From assembly GCA_963573305.1 (NCBI GenBank), contig OY754337.1, positions 79,993,094 to 80,057,093 on the forward strand: a stretch of DNA of 64,000 nucleotides, read 5' to 3'. The notes beneath the pieces were generated by a model that was not told where the DNA came from, did not search any database, and saw only the letters and a program-made list of their open reading frames with translations. Below are positions 1 through 9,994 of the stretch, piece after piece; positions within the stretch are counted from its first letter, which is position 1, and the number at the start of each line of letters is the position of its first letter. The position numbers and the translations under genes were made by a program. The DNA comes from Pyrrhosoma nymphula (taxonomy: Eukaryota; Arthropoda; Insecta; Odonata; Coenagrionidae).

Positions 1-1130
1 CCTTATTGACATCTTGGGCAGGAAGCCAGAGCCTCTTTAGTCACCAGAGGACAACAGCAGGTTCAGGCACTGCCACTCTAAGAGCAACCAGCCATCAATC
101 CCCTCCAAGCTCAAGATTTTGCGCCACGTCAAGGCAGAGGTCTTCTCCGAAAAAAAACGGGAATTTCCCTTTGCAAAATCTCAGTTCTCAGGTCAAGTGG
201 ACATGTGGATATGTAGAAAGAGTCAAGAGGGTGGAAGTTGTGCATTAGTTTTGATGGATAATTGCAATGAAATGGAGAAAGCCATTGCCATCAACTTCCA
301 CCGCTTGCACATTTGTAGTAGGCGCCGATTCGGCTGTAATTTTGTGTTTCTGTCGCACCCGAAATTTTCTGGAGTGTTGTGTGAATTACATTATACGTTT
401 CTTTGATCCAGGATTCGATGGTCTTCATTTTTTGCCTAATTGTGTTGGCAATCACTCTCTTGTTTTGGAGATATTTGCAACATTTTTTATATATATTTCT
501 GAACTTAAATATCTCAGAGTTTTATGCCTTATGACTTCAGTTTATTTCGTGGTCCAATAGATTGATTCACACTTTAAAACCACTCGAGAAAACCCTCGCA
601 CGATGTCACTTCGAACAGCGCTGATTTTACGCTGGCGGTCGAACGTGAAACTAGATACGTGGTGGTGGATTGGGGGCTGTCGTGGGGAAGAATAAGGGGT
701 GGTGATAAATCTACTTGAGGGAAATAAATTGAGACGAGAAAATCAGGGCTGCCACCCGACATTGCCAAGAAAACCAATTGCGAGTAAGCTAAACCCGGTA
801 TTTCTTTAAAAAGATGGAACGTTTTATAATGGTGAACGGCAAGGATAGGTTACACATTTTCTAGCTTTGGTTTTTGTCTACCCCTATATGTGATTGACAA
901 CCATCGCAGACAATGATTTCCCTAAATAGTTAAATAGGCGCTCAAAAAACGTTTTTTCCATTAATGGAAATCGGAGATTAGTTAATTTTCAAGTCAGATC
1001 AATCGTTGACGAGTTTACTTGGTGGAAATTCATATTAATAAAAGGTAACACTTTATATTTTCTACGCTACTTTTAATGCTACCTCATCCGAGCACCAATG
1101 CTACCTCCTCTTGAAAATTACGTGTGAACG
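1..1130. other. No gene recognised
   Basis: The first ~230 bases are more GC-rich than the rest and could be a decayed exon or repeat, but neither strand gives a recognisable protein. The remainder is A+T-rich with short chance ORFs only. Confidence 0.5.
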
Positions 1131-1610
1131 TTGAAACCAGTTGAGCTAGAAGCTCTGAAGAAGCTAGGATTCGTCAAGCGTATTGTGGGAAGATGTTCGG
1201 ATGAAAAAGTAAAAGAGAGATGCTATTTCGCACTCGTCCGGCCACACCTTGAATATGCAGCGAGCATATGGGATCCGGTGCAGAAAGACTTAATCCAGGA
1301 ACTTAATAAAATACAAAGGAAAGCTGCGCGATTCGTCAAAAACTGCTACAGGCGTACAGACAGCGTTACACAGATGTTTGACGAATTAGGCTGGGAGCCG
1401 CTAGAGAATCGAAGGCTGCGCGCTAGGCTTAGATTGCTTGAACAATTGAGAATAGATATCTTTCAGAGCGACACGGAGAACATCCTATTAGAACCCCACC
1501 ATATTTCCAGGTCCGACAGAAACGATAAATTAAGAGAGATATTTTGCCGAACGGATAGGTATGGGAATTCGTTTTTCCCCCGAACAATAAGGGACTTTAA
1601 TAAATGCTAG
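1131..1610 (+). pseudogene. 5'-truncated non-LTR retrotransposon (CR1/Jockey-like LINE), C-terminal end of reverse transcriptase ORF
   Basis: This open frame of 159 codons matches the region downstream of the catalytic core of LINE reverse transcriptases. Landmarks seen in order are ALVRPHLEYAASIWDP (the post-RT 'RPxLEYAxxxWDP' block), KIQRKAARFV (the 'Q+xAARFV' helix) and the terminal FFPRTIRDFN block that precedes the stop. No methionine start exists; the frame begins at a TTG and the DNA upstream of about 1135 no longer looks like LINE, so the copy is 5'-truncated, as is normal for target-primed reverse transcription. The YxDD catalytic box and the endonuclease are missing. There is no internal stop or frameshift over 480 bases, which suggests a fairly recent insertion. 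The clade is inferred from these C-terminal motifs only. Confidence 0.85.
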
Positions 1611-1735
1611 GCGTAATTTCATTAGAGCGTTTCGTTTTTATATGTAAATGGCTGTTGTCGTAACACCCCCAGCCATACGCCTATTGAGCCGGCTTGCGGG
1701 GTAATATGTTGATATATAAGTAGTGTGGAAAATAC
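1611..1735 (+). mobile_element. 3' UTR of the same LINE
   Basis: After the TAG stop comes a short untranslated tail with CGCCTATTGAGCCGGCTTGC and GGGGTAATATG near its end. The same block occurs on the minus strand at 5037-5150, so it is the 3' end of a dispersed family. The exact end is taken where similarity to the second copy fades. Confidence 0.75.
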
Positions 1736-2536
1736 TAAGTGTTATCTTTTATTAACTTTCAACTCGCCGAATTCAATCCATCGGCATGATTCATATGGCG
1801 AGTGTTTTGGTTTCCAAAGTGTGGAGTTTCATTTAAGTTTCTAAGGCAGTGTATAATAAAAAGTGAATAATTGTAAGAACTTTTATTTATTTGTATGATT
1901 TCGGAATAGGAGTTACATATGACACCTGAAAATTGCCTTATATATAGGCCTACTTCTTCAATGGCAAGTTCCTAGCTGAAACTCTGACATTTCCCTAAAT
2001 CTTATCCTAGATATGGTGGGAGTGACTATTAAAAAGAGGAATATTAGTAGACTTAAGAATTGGAGAATTGAGTGCATGAAGCAATGCGTTAATGTTGCAG
2101 AGTCATAGGACTTTTGTAAGTTTTCAAGGTATAACGCCAAAATGTAAGCTCTTTTTCGTACAATACCTCCTCCAAAAGGGGACGGCAAGATGGACATGTA
2201 TGCATACATGTATAAAGTTTAACGACTTGATGTATAAAGGGATTTAATATAAAATCCAGGTAGAGCGGAAATTATTGCATCTTTGAAATATGTTAGCAAA
2301 TATGTGACACTCTCGGCGAAGAGCTAAGTGGGAGGCAAATCATCAGAGATGACGCTCGAAGAAAATTAGGTAGTTAGAAGAGTGGCTTAAGGTAGTTTGA
2401 GCGAAAAATCACTTCACCTAGAATTTGATGAATTTCATTTTTAAAAAAACTCCCATCTTTCCAATGATATCAAAATGTTTACCCCTTTGCGGACTACTTT
2501 TCAAGCAATTTGACTTAAAATACAATCTGTTTTATA
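1736..2536. other. No gene recognised
   Basis: A+T-rich DNA. Short open frames at 1958-2209 (minus) show no known motif. Confidence 0.5.
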
Positions 2537-2540
2537 TGGT

Positions 2541-2605
2541 ATAGATTAACTACGGCACATAGTATAGATTAACTACGGCTATGCGCTCTGCACAGCCGTA
2601 GTTAA
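2541..2605. repeat. Short direct repeat plus 12-bp hairpin
   Basis: TATAGATTAACTACGGC occurs twice within about 25 bases, and the second copy's TTAACTACGGCT (2569-2580) pairs perfectly with AGCCGTAGTTAA (2594-2605) around a 13-base loop. It may be the end of a foldback element. Confidence 0.6.
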
Positions 2606-2654
2606 AATTTACATTGAGGAAAATTGTTTGGAGCAGTATTTAGAGACCTAAGTA

Positions 2655-2765
2655 CTATATTCCACAAAGGAAAAGTCATTCGCCTTGACCGGGATTCGAA
2701 CCCGGATCGATCGATTTCGCGCCAAGTGCTTTAACCAGTTAACTACCAAGGTGTTCTTCTCCCCT
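2655..2765 (-). mobile_element. tRNA-derived SINE, family A, minus strand
   Basis: Read on the minus strand the segment has a tRNA-like head: TAGTTAACTGG as an A-box-like block, then GGTTCGAATCC, a perfect match to the RNA polymerase III B box, followed by the closing CGGTCAAGGC of an acceptor-like stem. A non-tRNA body beginning TTTTCCTTTGTGGAATA follows and is shared with the copy at 2915-3090. The tRNA fold is degenerate (anticodon arm not convincing), so this is a SINE and not a tRNA gene. Confidence 0.7.
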
Positions 2766-2914
2766 GTGGATTTCTTAGAGTTTTATAGGAATAAGGTGTC
2801 CAGGACTGCTAGAAATATGATGCCAATAATCAGTCCAAAGCGTACGCTTAGCGCAACAGTCCGCGAGGATAAAGCCATACATGGAACACAATGAGGTGTT
2901 CTCTCTTTTGGCCA

Positions 2915-3090
2915 ATTTTGAGGAAACCAGGACTAGCCACGGTTAAAGCACTCGCCACGAAATCGAGGGATCCGGGTTCGAATCCCGGTCAAGGCGGCTG
3001 ATTTTTCCTCTGTGGAATATCTCACTCATGTAGAATTGTGGGTGACTCCGCAAAGGTAAATACCATGGCTAGTCCTGGTATCCTCAAAAT
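2915..3090 (+). mobile_element. tRNA-derived SINE, family A, plus strand, bounded by inverted repeats
   Basis: It shares GGTTAAAGCACT, a perfect B box (GGTTCGAATCC) and TTTTTCCTCTGTGGAATAT with the minus-strand copy 150 bases upstream. Unusually, its first ~28 bases (ATTTTGAGGAAACCAGGACT and on) are the reverse complement, with few mismatches, of its last ~28 (ending CTAGTCCTGGTATCCTCAAA). The element therefore looks both like a SINE and like a MITE, or a SINE whose RNA folds head to tail. Confidence 0.65.
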
Positions 3091-4282
3091 AGGTTAAGAG
3101 GCTTAAGCAAATTTAGCTTACAACTAAGCTATAATGTCGCCACTTCCCTTGATTCTTACTTTCTAAGATTTCACGCAGTTTAATATGGTGAACTCATATT
3201 TATGAACAGCTTCTGTCCATTTACGACTGAACGAGATGAATGTGTAGCATTTGATCTAGCCATATATAACCGCTACTTCTGTCGCAGCTGGAGGTTTCGA
3301 AACAATTTTTCTTTCAAAAAATTTCTCGTACGAAAGTATTCCGATACTGAGCGTAGGATGGGACCAAAACCTGGGAGTAAATTTCAGATAAAACCTAAGG
3401 AAATGCATTTACTTGTACTTTTAAATTTAATGAGTTCCCTCGCCACATCAAATTTCCCTTGATAATTGCCGTTCCCCAGGGATATTCCTTCTCGCCTGAG
3501 GGCACATCCTGCTGGCATCCAACTTCTTGCCAATTTGGCCCGGAAAGAGCGGAACCGTGTCACCTGACTACATATGGCCTCTTTATAAGTACATGCCATA
3601 TTGTAACGCTAATTCATCTTTTTAGTTTCACAGAATTGTTTCCTAGTTTCTGTTTGCTAATGCTCAAAGCCTGTTTGTTTTTCACCTCTCTCCATCACGC
3701 AATTACTACACTAAAGATAAGGGCCCTCTGGCTGCTTTCTGGTTCGTTTGATAATATTAAAGCCGGCTTAGGCACGTTATCTGAGCTTTCCCTGAATGAA
3801 AAAAGAACGTCGTGAAATTGGTTATTCAAAGCGAGTGAACATCTTTCCTGGGAATTTTGTGTTCATTACTTACTCTCCATTTTGTGGATATCCACGCATG
3901 AAATGGAAATTGTGTTTATTTGGCTGTAATTCGGAAGTGTAACAAAAAAAAAGAAAAGAGAAATGTTAATATTCAATGGAGTGTACTTGCAGTGATGAGT
4001 GAGCTCGGGGAGGATTCTCGCATTTGAATGAATTCCTATACTATGAAACTGAGGAAGATGCAATCTAATTCGATTGCTATCAAGAGATTTTCCGGTGCGA
4101 TTGAAGTACTTTTTGAAGTACAATTTCGTTCCTGTCGTGGCATTGTTTTACTTTCCTGGGCTTCTGAAACGGTAACCCCATTTGCGATCATAGAATGGCT
4201 TAAACCAAAGTCATATATTTTTTTGCATTTCAACCGAGTCACTAAATAAATCTAAAGTCCTTAAATAAATTTATTATTCTTT
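3091..4282. other. No gene recognised
   Basis: Open frames at 3202-3462 and 3459-3815 (plus) and 3384-3599 (minus) have no recognisable domain or coding bias. Confidence 0.45.
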
Positions 4283-4442
4283 GTTAGGAAAGATAAAAAA
4301 TTATGCGAATTTCACAAAAGTTGGTTTATTCACGACCCGGGTTTCAACACATTATGTCATCTTCAGGTCATAATGTGTTGAAACCCGGGTCGTGAATAAA
4401 CCAACTTTTGTGAAATTCGCATAATTTTTTATCTTTCCTAAC
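4283..4442. repeat. Perfect 74-bp inverted repeat with 12-base loop
   Basis: Arms 4283-4356 and 4369-4442 are exact reverse complements (for example GTTAGGAAAGATAAAAAATT against its complement at the far end); the loop is TCATCTTCAGGT. No mismatch was found over 74 bp, implying recent origin or ongoing homogenisation. The arm contains a GAAACCCGGGTCGTG segment typical of Penelope-type terminal repeats. Confidence 0.95.
4331..4370 (-). ncRNA. Hammerhead-ribozyme-like motif in the palindrome
   Basis: On the minus strand the core box CTGAAGA is followed after 14 bases by GAAAC, the spacing of hammerhead conserved boxes (CUGANGA, stem II, GAAA). Stem II is poor (about 3-4 bp), so activity is doubtful. 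Penelope-like elements are known to carry hammerheads in their terminal repeats; assignment here is by motif. Confidence 0.4.
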
Positions 4443-5036
4443 ATGGAAAAATTTCACATAATTCTCCCTGAAACCGCAAATTTTCTTATTATTCTTTTAT
4501 AGAAATTAACCAAAAATACCGTTTGACATTTCCCAATAGAACGTGGTACGGCAGTTTGCTCCTGATAGACATAATTAAAGAAGTTATGGAGTTATGACGT
4601 AAAGATCGCAATAGAAATGATATTATGTGTACTTCTTATGTGCACTCAATTTTTTAAAAAGTTTACTCACCGAAGTATTTGTATTAATTAAATCGCAAAG
4701 GAAACCATCTGTTTTGAAGTCCTTTTCTTGGGAATATCGTATAATATTTGCTACATCAATACCTCTAACATCTACATTTAAAGAATTACTGAGGATTATA
4801 GTCATTAAAAAACCAAGATTTTCTGAAGGGTTGGCTAATGGTAAAAAAATGTTTTTCAAACTGCTTATTGTTGTCATTACTATTGGCTAGGAATTTTTGC
4901 TATTCTAAGTAAACGACACTTTTATTGTGAAAATAAAACAACATAACAAAGTCGCCACTCAAACTAATATATAAGATTGTGCTAAATATAAAGAATATCC
5001 GAAAGGTTATGGGCTCAGGATTGGCTCTCGACAAGT
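4443..5036. other. No gene recognised
   Basis: Two overlapping open frames lie on opposite strands (4627-4890 plus, 4623-4877 minus); neither matches a known family. Confidence 0.45.
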
Positions 5037-5150
5037 GAAACAAGACAGTACATCTACATCTATATACTACCCCGCAAGCCGCATCAATAGGCGTGTGGCG
5101 GGGGGTGCTAGGACACCAGCCGTTTACATATGTCAGTAAATACATAGTAA
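5037..5150 (-). mobile_element. LINE 3' end, minus strand, same family as 1131-1735
   Basis: The reverse complement reads ATATGTAAACGGCTGGTGTC, then CACGCCTATTGATGCGGCTT and GCGGGGTAGTATA, aligning along its length with 1650-1725, and it ends in a GATGTAGATGTA tail. Only the 3' UTR survives, an extreme 5' truncation. Confidence 0.8.
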
Positions 5151-5525
5151 TACAAAATTGCATCAGTTTAAGTGGTAAGTGATGACATTGCATGCGTACA
5201 AATTCTAAAGGTCTCGAGCACATTACCCATGTGGCATTTTTAGTTTAAAATTCTGTTAACAGCAAAGAATATAATGAATGCGGTTGGTAGTACAGATTCC
5301 CTTGCAAACCGTAGTCAACAAGAAGAACAATCAAAATTTTTGCTTCATTAGTATTGCTTTGCTTTGTGCTGCTTATAACTTTCAAAATCTCTTTTTATAA
5401 AAAAGAATGTTCGGCTGTTTGTCTGTCTGTCTGTCTGTTATTAAAATCTACAGTTATAATACGATCTTGCTGAAATTTTGCAGACTAATAGTTCAAGAAA
5501 GGAGGAAAGTTATAGGCTATTTTAA

Positions 5526-5759
5526 CCACTTCCCTGACGCGCCCGAGTATACTCGGGCAAAGTTATACTGATATGCAGGTGGCCTAATTATCTTAAGTTA
5601 AGGGGCAACATTCAGAAATTATTGAATAATTCATTAGTTATTTAGAAAAAAAATTAAGTAAAAGATATTCGGATTTGCCTGCGTTTAATGCTTCTGAATC
5701 TGAAATAAAAAAATAACACTTTTTTACCATTTTTGTAAAAAGAACCGTCAGGGAAGTGA
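5526..5759. mobile_element. piggyBac-like MITE with TTAA target duplication
   Basis: The ends are CACTTCCCTGACG and CGTCAGGGAAGTG, perfect inverted repeats over 13 bp, flanked on both sides by TTAA (5522-5525 and 5760-5763). Just inside the left end is the palindrome GCCCGAGTATACTCGGGC. TTAA duplication is the hallmark of piggyBac-type transposition. The corresponding unoccupied site is visible in the related Helitron near 52618-52626. Confidence 0.8.
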
Positions 5760-5823
5760 TTAAAAAGATCTCAGGGCCCCAAAAGGCTCCAAAAAGGGGT
5801 CCATTTCGTGGTCTAGACTACGT

Positions 5824-6227
5824 ATTGGGTTTTGTGCAGTGGTTTAATTTTTTATTTTTAAAATTACTTAAGCTCAAGATAGAGAGTTGAGATTTTTTTA
5901 TTAAATGGTTGAAAGAATTAAATTTTTCATTCTTTTAATCAATTATCTTTTCCTATTCGTATTTGTTTGTAAATCGCGTTTTTAGCTCCAAAAACGCACA
6001 TTTTTCTCTGAAATCAACAATAGCATATTTCCTTGACAACCAGATTTTGGTCTCTAACGCATTTAAAATTCATTTTGCTTAGTTAAGCTGTTTAGTAATG
6101 GTAAGCATTGGGTTTTGCGCAGTGGTTTATTTGTTGTATTTTAAAAATACTTTCACTCAAGATAGAGAGTTAAAATTTATTTTATCAGATACCCGAAAGA
6201 ATGAAGTTCAATCGATTCTCCTCTTGT
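5824..6227. repeat. Duplicated ~115-bp unit within the Helitron body
   Basis: A block starting ATTGGGTTTTGTGCAGTGG (5824) and running through CTCAAGATAGAGAGTT recurs from 6108 as ATTGGGTTTTGCGCAGTGG. A third copy lies at 52688-52800 in the other Helitron. Confidence 0.75.
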
Positions 6228-6591
6228 ACGATGAGTAAGCTGAGGACATTGCCTAAAATGCCTATTTTTTATTTTACTCAGGAAATCAATTTTATGAAGT
6301 TATAAGTTCATTTAGGATCATTTATGGCGAAATTAAAGCGATTTGTTACTGCCTAAAAATGCCTATTTTACCTGTTTATGCCTTTTTCTGCTGATATCGC
6401 CTATTTAAGGGCCTAAAAAAGCAATATTCTTTTCAACGTCGCCAAACTTATCTCTAGTGCAGAGCTTGTCTGTTATTTCAGTTCCTTTTTTAATCTATCA
6501 TGGTTGAAATAATGTCATCAAACATACATAAAGAAAAATCATCCAAAGTATTATTATATAAAGAGTAGAAAAACAACTATGGTAATTTTAC

Positions 6592-6906
6592 GTGATGCGT
6601 ACATGCGATGGTTTCAATTGCCAAAAACTTGTTTTTGAAGGTACCACTCATGTCAGTATTGCTGAGTTTAAAGACATACTGCCTGAAGTTGATCTGCCTT
6701 CACAGCCAGTATTGATACCATGGGGAACATGGCTAAATACTGCATTATACTCTGCAGATAAAATTATTGAAATACGTGAGGTATGTGACAGGAATAATGT
6801 GCGCCTCCGATACATCAGTTCGAACTTCTTTTTCACCCACTTGAAGGTACACTATTGGGTCATTGCATGCCAAGTGGTCTGGTGGTCCCAGCTCGACCAT
6901 CACTGA
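6592..6906 (+). pseudogene. hAT-like transposase fragment
   Basis: The frame contains IPWGTWLNTALYSADKI, resembling the 'TRWGTWLxAALYYA' block in the middle of some insect hAT transposases (RNase H-like fold, between the first and second catalytic regions). The frame carries only this part, lacks the BED zinc finger and the C-terminal dimerisation domain, and stops at 6906. Its place inside an element with hAT-style ends and target duplication supports the call. The residues around the block do not match anything I recognise, so the family assignment is moderate. Confidence 0.5.
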
Positions 6907-7374
6907 TTTCAATGAAATTTTGTATGGACATTCACACATTTCCCCAATAAACATTGGTAAAGTTTTACGTTCGCCAATGGTATATTTGCTGATGTATAGT
7001 AATTTGTTTGGCCCCGTGCCGCAGCCTTCTTCAGTATGATTATGAGATTTCGGTACCTTTGAAGCATAGTATCTCAGGAGATATTTTGATAAGAGAAACA
7101 AAAATTGGCTATCTTTTCCAAATTTTTGAGCTCTATTAAACAACATAATAAAAATAACTGTTAAAGCGACCTACTTGTAGAAAATTCAGGGCGAAACTGG
7201 CCCGAAAATTGCGGATCGAAAAAAATTAAAATTTTGACTTTTTATATTTCAGGAAGTAAAGGTATAATCAACGTCAAACTTTGAGCATGCTAACATATCA
7301 ATACATGGTTTATTAATATAATATTTCATCTAAGTGATTTCCATTATTTAAAAAATCGAGTCAAAATGCGACAC

Positions 7375-7738
7375 TTTTTGTAAAAACGCCAAAAATAGGG
7401 TATTTTCTCCCCGCTTTTACAAGAAAAGACCCTCTGGAATTTCTTTTGGCTCATTATCATTATAAAGAGAATGATTTCAAACCTCTAAAAAAGTATATCT
7501 GGTTTTTCATCGCGGGCATATAAGGCCCTAAAAATAGGGACAACGTTGAGGATGACATTTGTAAAAACGACAAAAATAGGTTTTCTGGCCGCTCTTACAA
7601 AAGAAAGACCTTCTGGATACTCTTTTGAATCATTTTCATTTGAAAGAGCATGTTTCACACCTCTTAAAAAAGTAGACTTGGTTTTTCATCGCGAGCACAT
7701 ACGGCCCTAAAAATATGAACAACGTTGAGAACGTTGCT
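7375..7738. repeat. Two-copy tandem repeat, period ~180 bp
   Basis: TAAAAACGCCAAAAATAGG at 7381 recurs at 7562, and TTTTTCATCGCG at 7503 recurs at 7682, so the unit is 179-181 bp with moderate divergence. It lies wholly inside the hAT element. Confidence 0.85.
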
Positions 7739-8512
7739 ATGGTGGCGCCAAATGCAGTCTGTTGTTTGTCGTCCTGTTTGTTTTATGTAGACTTTTTAGT
7801 ATATTGCGTTGGTCCTTGGTCACATTGTCACTACCAGTTCAGGCATTTGAACCCGTAACCCCATCGCCGTAGGGGTCGCGCCCAATTGCCGTGCAATACC
7901 AGCCACGGGTGGGTTTCTTGGCTGAGGATCCCAAGCCTGCAATTTGGTTTCTTCGACAAGGTTTCAAATCCTTGTGCGGGTATCTGTCTGGTTCCAAAGT
8001 CAACGGTTAGGCAGCTTATCCTAGGTTCCCAAGCCTAAAGTTTCCAAGCCGAAGCTCGTATGGTTTTTTTTAGACTTGGGTAAGCAGACTATAATAGAGA
8101 CTTGGGTTAAGTCGTGGTCGTGTGGCCGTTCTGTATTGAGTGACTTCGAGTTTTTTTAACTTGTGAGTGATGCCATGTATTCATTTCTTGAATCCTTCAA
8201 ATTTCATGTTAATGAATCCGTTACTCCACTAGAGATGCTTCTAGAATAGTGACAGCTGTTACTGGTATCGACCAACTCGTTGGGGCCAAAGTTAATAATT
8301 GAACTTTCGTCGATTTATCGGTTTCTTTAATGTTTGTTTTCATATCTTTGAATTTAAAAATATTTTAAGCGCCTATTTTAAGTGCCTATTTTGAATTTTT
8401 TAGTGCCTATTTAGGCTGCCTATTTCTTCATTTTTAGTGCCTAAATGTCCTCAGCTTAATGATGAGTTATAAAGCACGTGTGATCCCGAGTATCGCTGTG
8501 TAATTCAGCTAG

Positions 8513-9393
8513 TTTAAGAATAAAATTCGAATATAGCCTCTTATGCGACTATATAAAAATCTCCCTCCAATTACATTAACCCATCATTCCTGGTAGTAAT
8601 TCATCATTATATTAACTCATATAATGCCTATCGACCTATCTCATCCCTTCCCCAACCTCCCACTTCCCCCTCCGTGGCGCAACAAGTCGTCGTGCCCTTG
8701 TCGCCTTACCCCTGAGGCCGTGGTCAAATGGGGTGACCCGTCAAACAGGGCCGTAGCGACGCCGCATTTAACTCGCCATGCGTCGTTCGTAGCCTTGGCG
8801 TGGGAGTTGGGAGACTAAAAAGCCCCATCGCTTCGACCACTTCTTCCAGCGTCTGTTGACCAGATTAATGAGCCCTGACCACATCCATCTTTGACACCAA
8901 TCCCATCATCTCCCTACGACCCTTCCTTCTCCGAAAGCTCTTCTCCTCGACCGCTGGACCCCTTAGGGTAAGTGAGTTTCAGGAAATAAATAAAGAAACA
9001 AAATATCAACTTCTTCTCTTTTATTGAAAGCAATTTTATAGCAGAATATAATTTTTGGAGTATTGGCATTTTTCTTGATTTTTGCTTCATCAGGCTTTTG
9101 TTCATGTTTCATATTTTTCTATCTATTTTTATTTTTATTGAAAAAAATTGTAAAATTACCTAATTACAGCAGTCACTTATATAATCCATGGTTACTGGTT
9201 TATAAACAACAGGTTTTATGCCATCTTGCAAAAGAACTTTTCATTATGTATGTAATTCTGGTTCTCTCAACATCATTCTGATCGTGATTCACGCTTTTAA
9301 GGACAAAGGTATTCAAAATTATTAAATTGTTATTGCCTTATCATTTTAATACCCTGGTTTTGTTTAATTGTTAAATAGTTTGAAAACTTTTAG
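8513..9393. other. No gene recognised; C-rich block at about 8640-8950
   Basis: The 8.64-8.95 kb stretch is C-rich on this strand and unlike its A+T-rich surroundings; similar blocks occur at 12.56, 28.1 and 45.6 kb. Its short open frames match nothing known. Confidence 0.45.
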
Positions 9394-9437
9394 CCCTGAA
9401 GATGTCAATAAAAAATTACGAAACGTTGGTAATATCA
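9394..9437 (+). ncRNA. Hammerhead-like motif (Penelope-type)
   Basis: CCCTGAAGA at 9394 is followed by a 17-base A+T-rich stem-loop and GAAACGTTGG from 9420, matching the two conserved hammerhead boxes. Stem II is weak (AAT/ATT with flanking GT/AC). Confidence 0.4.
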
Positions 9438-9994
9438 ATGTGAGCATTGATTATTAAAAAAAAGGCCAATACTACAAAAATTATATTCTACCAAAATATC
9501 AACAACATAATGATAATATAGCAAAGCAAAATAACGTGCTGTGCACAGTACAAGAAAAAGTTAAACAAAAACACACAAAAACAATGGAACGTCTCAGGTT
9601 ACTTCGCTATCATAAAAAAACTTAGTAAGCGTAAAATGTGAATGAATGAATTTCTATTATGCTCTAGGTTCCTCCGATAATTACAATACAAAAATTACAT
9701 AAATAGTTCTGCTTTCGAAAATAAATTGGCTGGCAAAGAAGTCATCAATTTATATAAGCATAGCATCAACAAATATATCACACACCTAAGGCAAAAGGAA
9801 ATGGTCATCTACAGTATGAGAATAAAAAAAACAATATTAAAGAACCAATATGCAGCTAAAGAAAAAACTATAAAATGAAGTCGAAGTAAAATTGTTGCAG
9901 TCAACACAATGGCTTGAAGGTACACATGCTTACAAAGTGAGGTTGCAGACATTTTCATTGCTCCCTATAATAATAGTAAACTAGTTACTCCTTA
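9438..9994. other. No gene recognised
   Basis: A-rich, low-complexity DNA without a usable open frame. Confidence 0.5.

Larger units (their letters stand above)
6236..8458. mobile_element. hAT-type DNA transposon, degenerate
   Basis: The termini are TAAGCTGAGGACATT at the left and its complement AATGTCCTCAGCTTA at the right (one base off at the inner edge). The flanks are ACGATGAG (6228-6235) and ATGATGAG (8459-8466), an 8-bp target duplication with one mismatch, as hAT elements make. Both ends carry subterminal GCCTATTT/GCCTAAA motifs repeated many times, probable transposase-binding sites. The interior holds one recognisable coding relic (6592-6906), a 180-bp tandem duplication and otherwise non-coding DNA. 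It lies inside the Helitron and so is younger than it. Confidence 0.75.
5388..8512 (+). mobile_element. Non-autonomous Helitron with two nested insertions
   Basis: The left end is TCTCTTTTTATAAAAAAG followed by the (TGTC)n tract and 'GAAATTTTGCA' block common at insect Helitron 5' ends, preceded by A. The right end is CAGCTAG followed by T, giving the expected CTAG terminus and insertion between A and T. Removing the MITE (5526-5759 plus TTAA) and the hAT (6236-8458 plus 8 bp) leaves about 0.66 kb of Helitron. The body from 5764 on is shared with 52622-52920, a second family member, which supports the reading. No coding capacity of its own. A 3' hairpin is not clear. Confidence 0.65.

Noticed and set aside
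2680..2765. Functional tRNA gene on the minus strand
   Set aside because: The B box is perfect but acceptor and anticodon stems do not pair well, and the body is shared with another copy; a SINE fits better.
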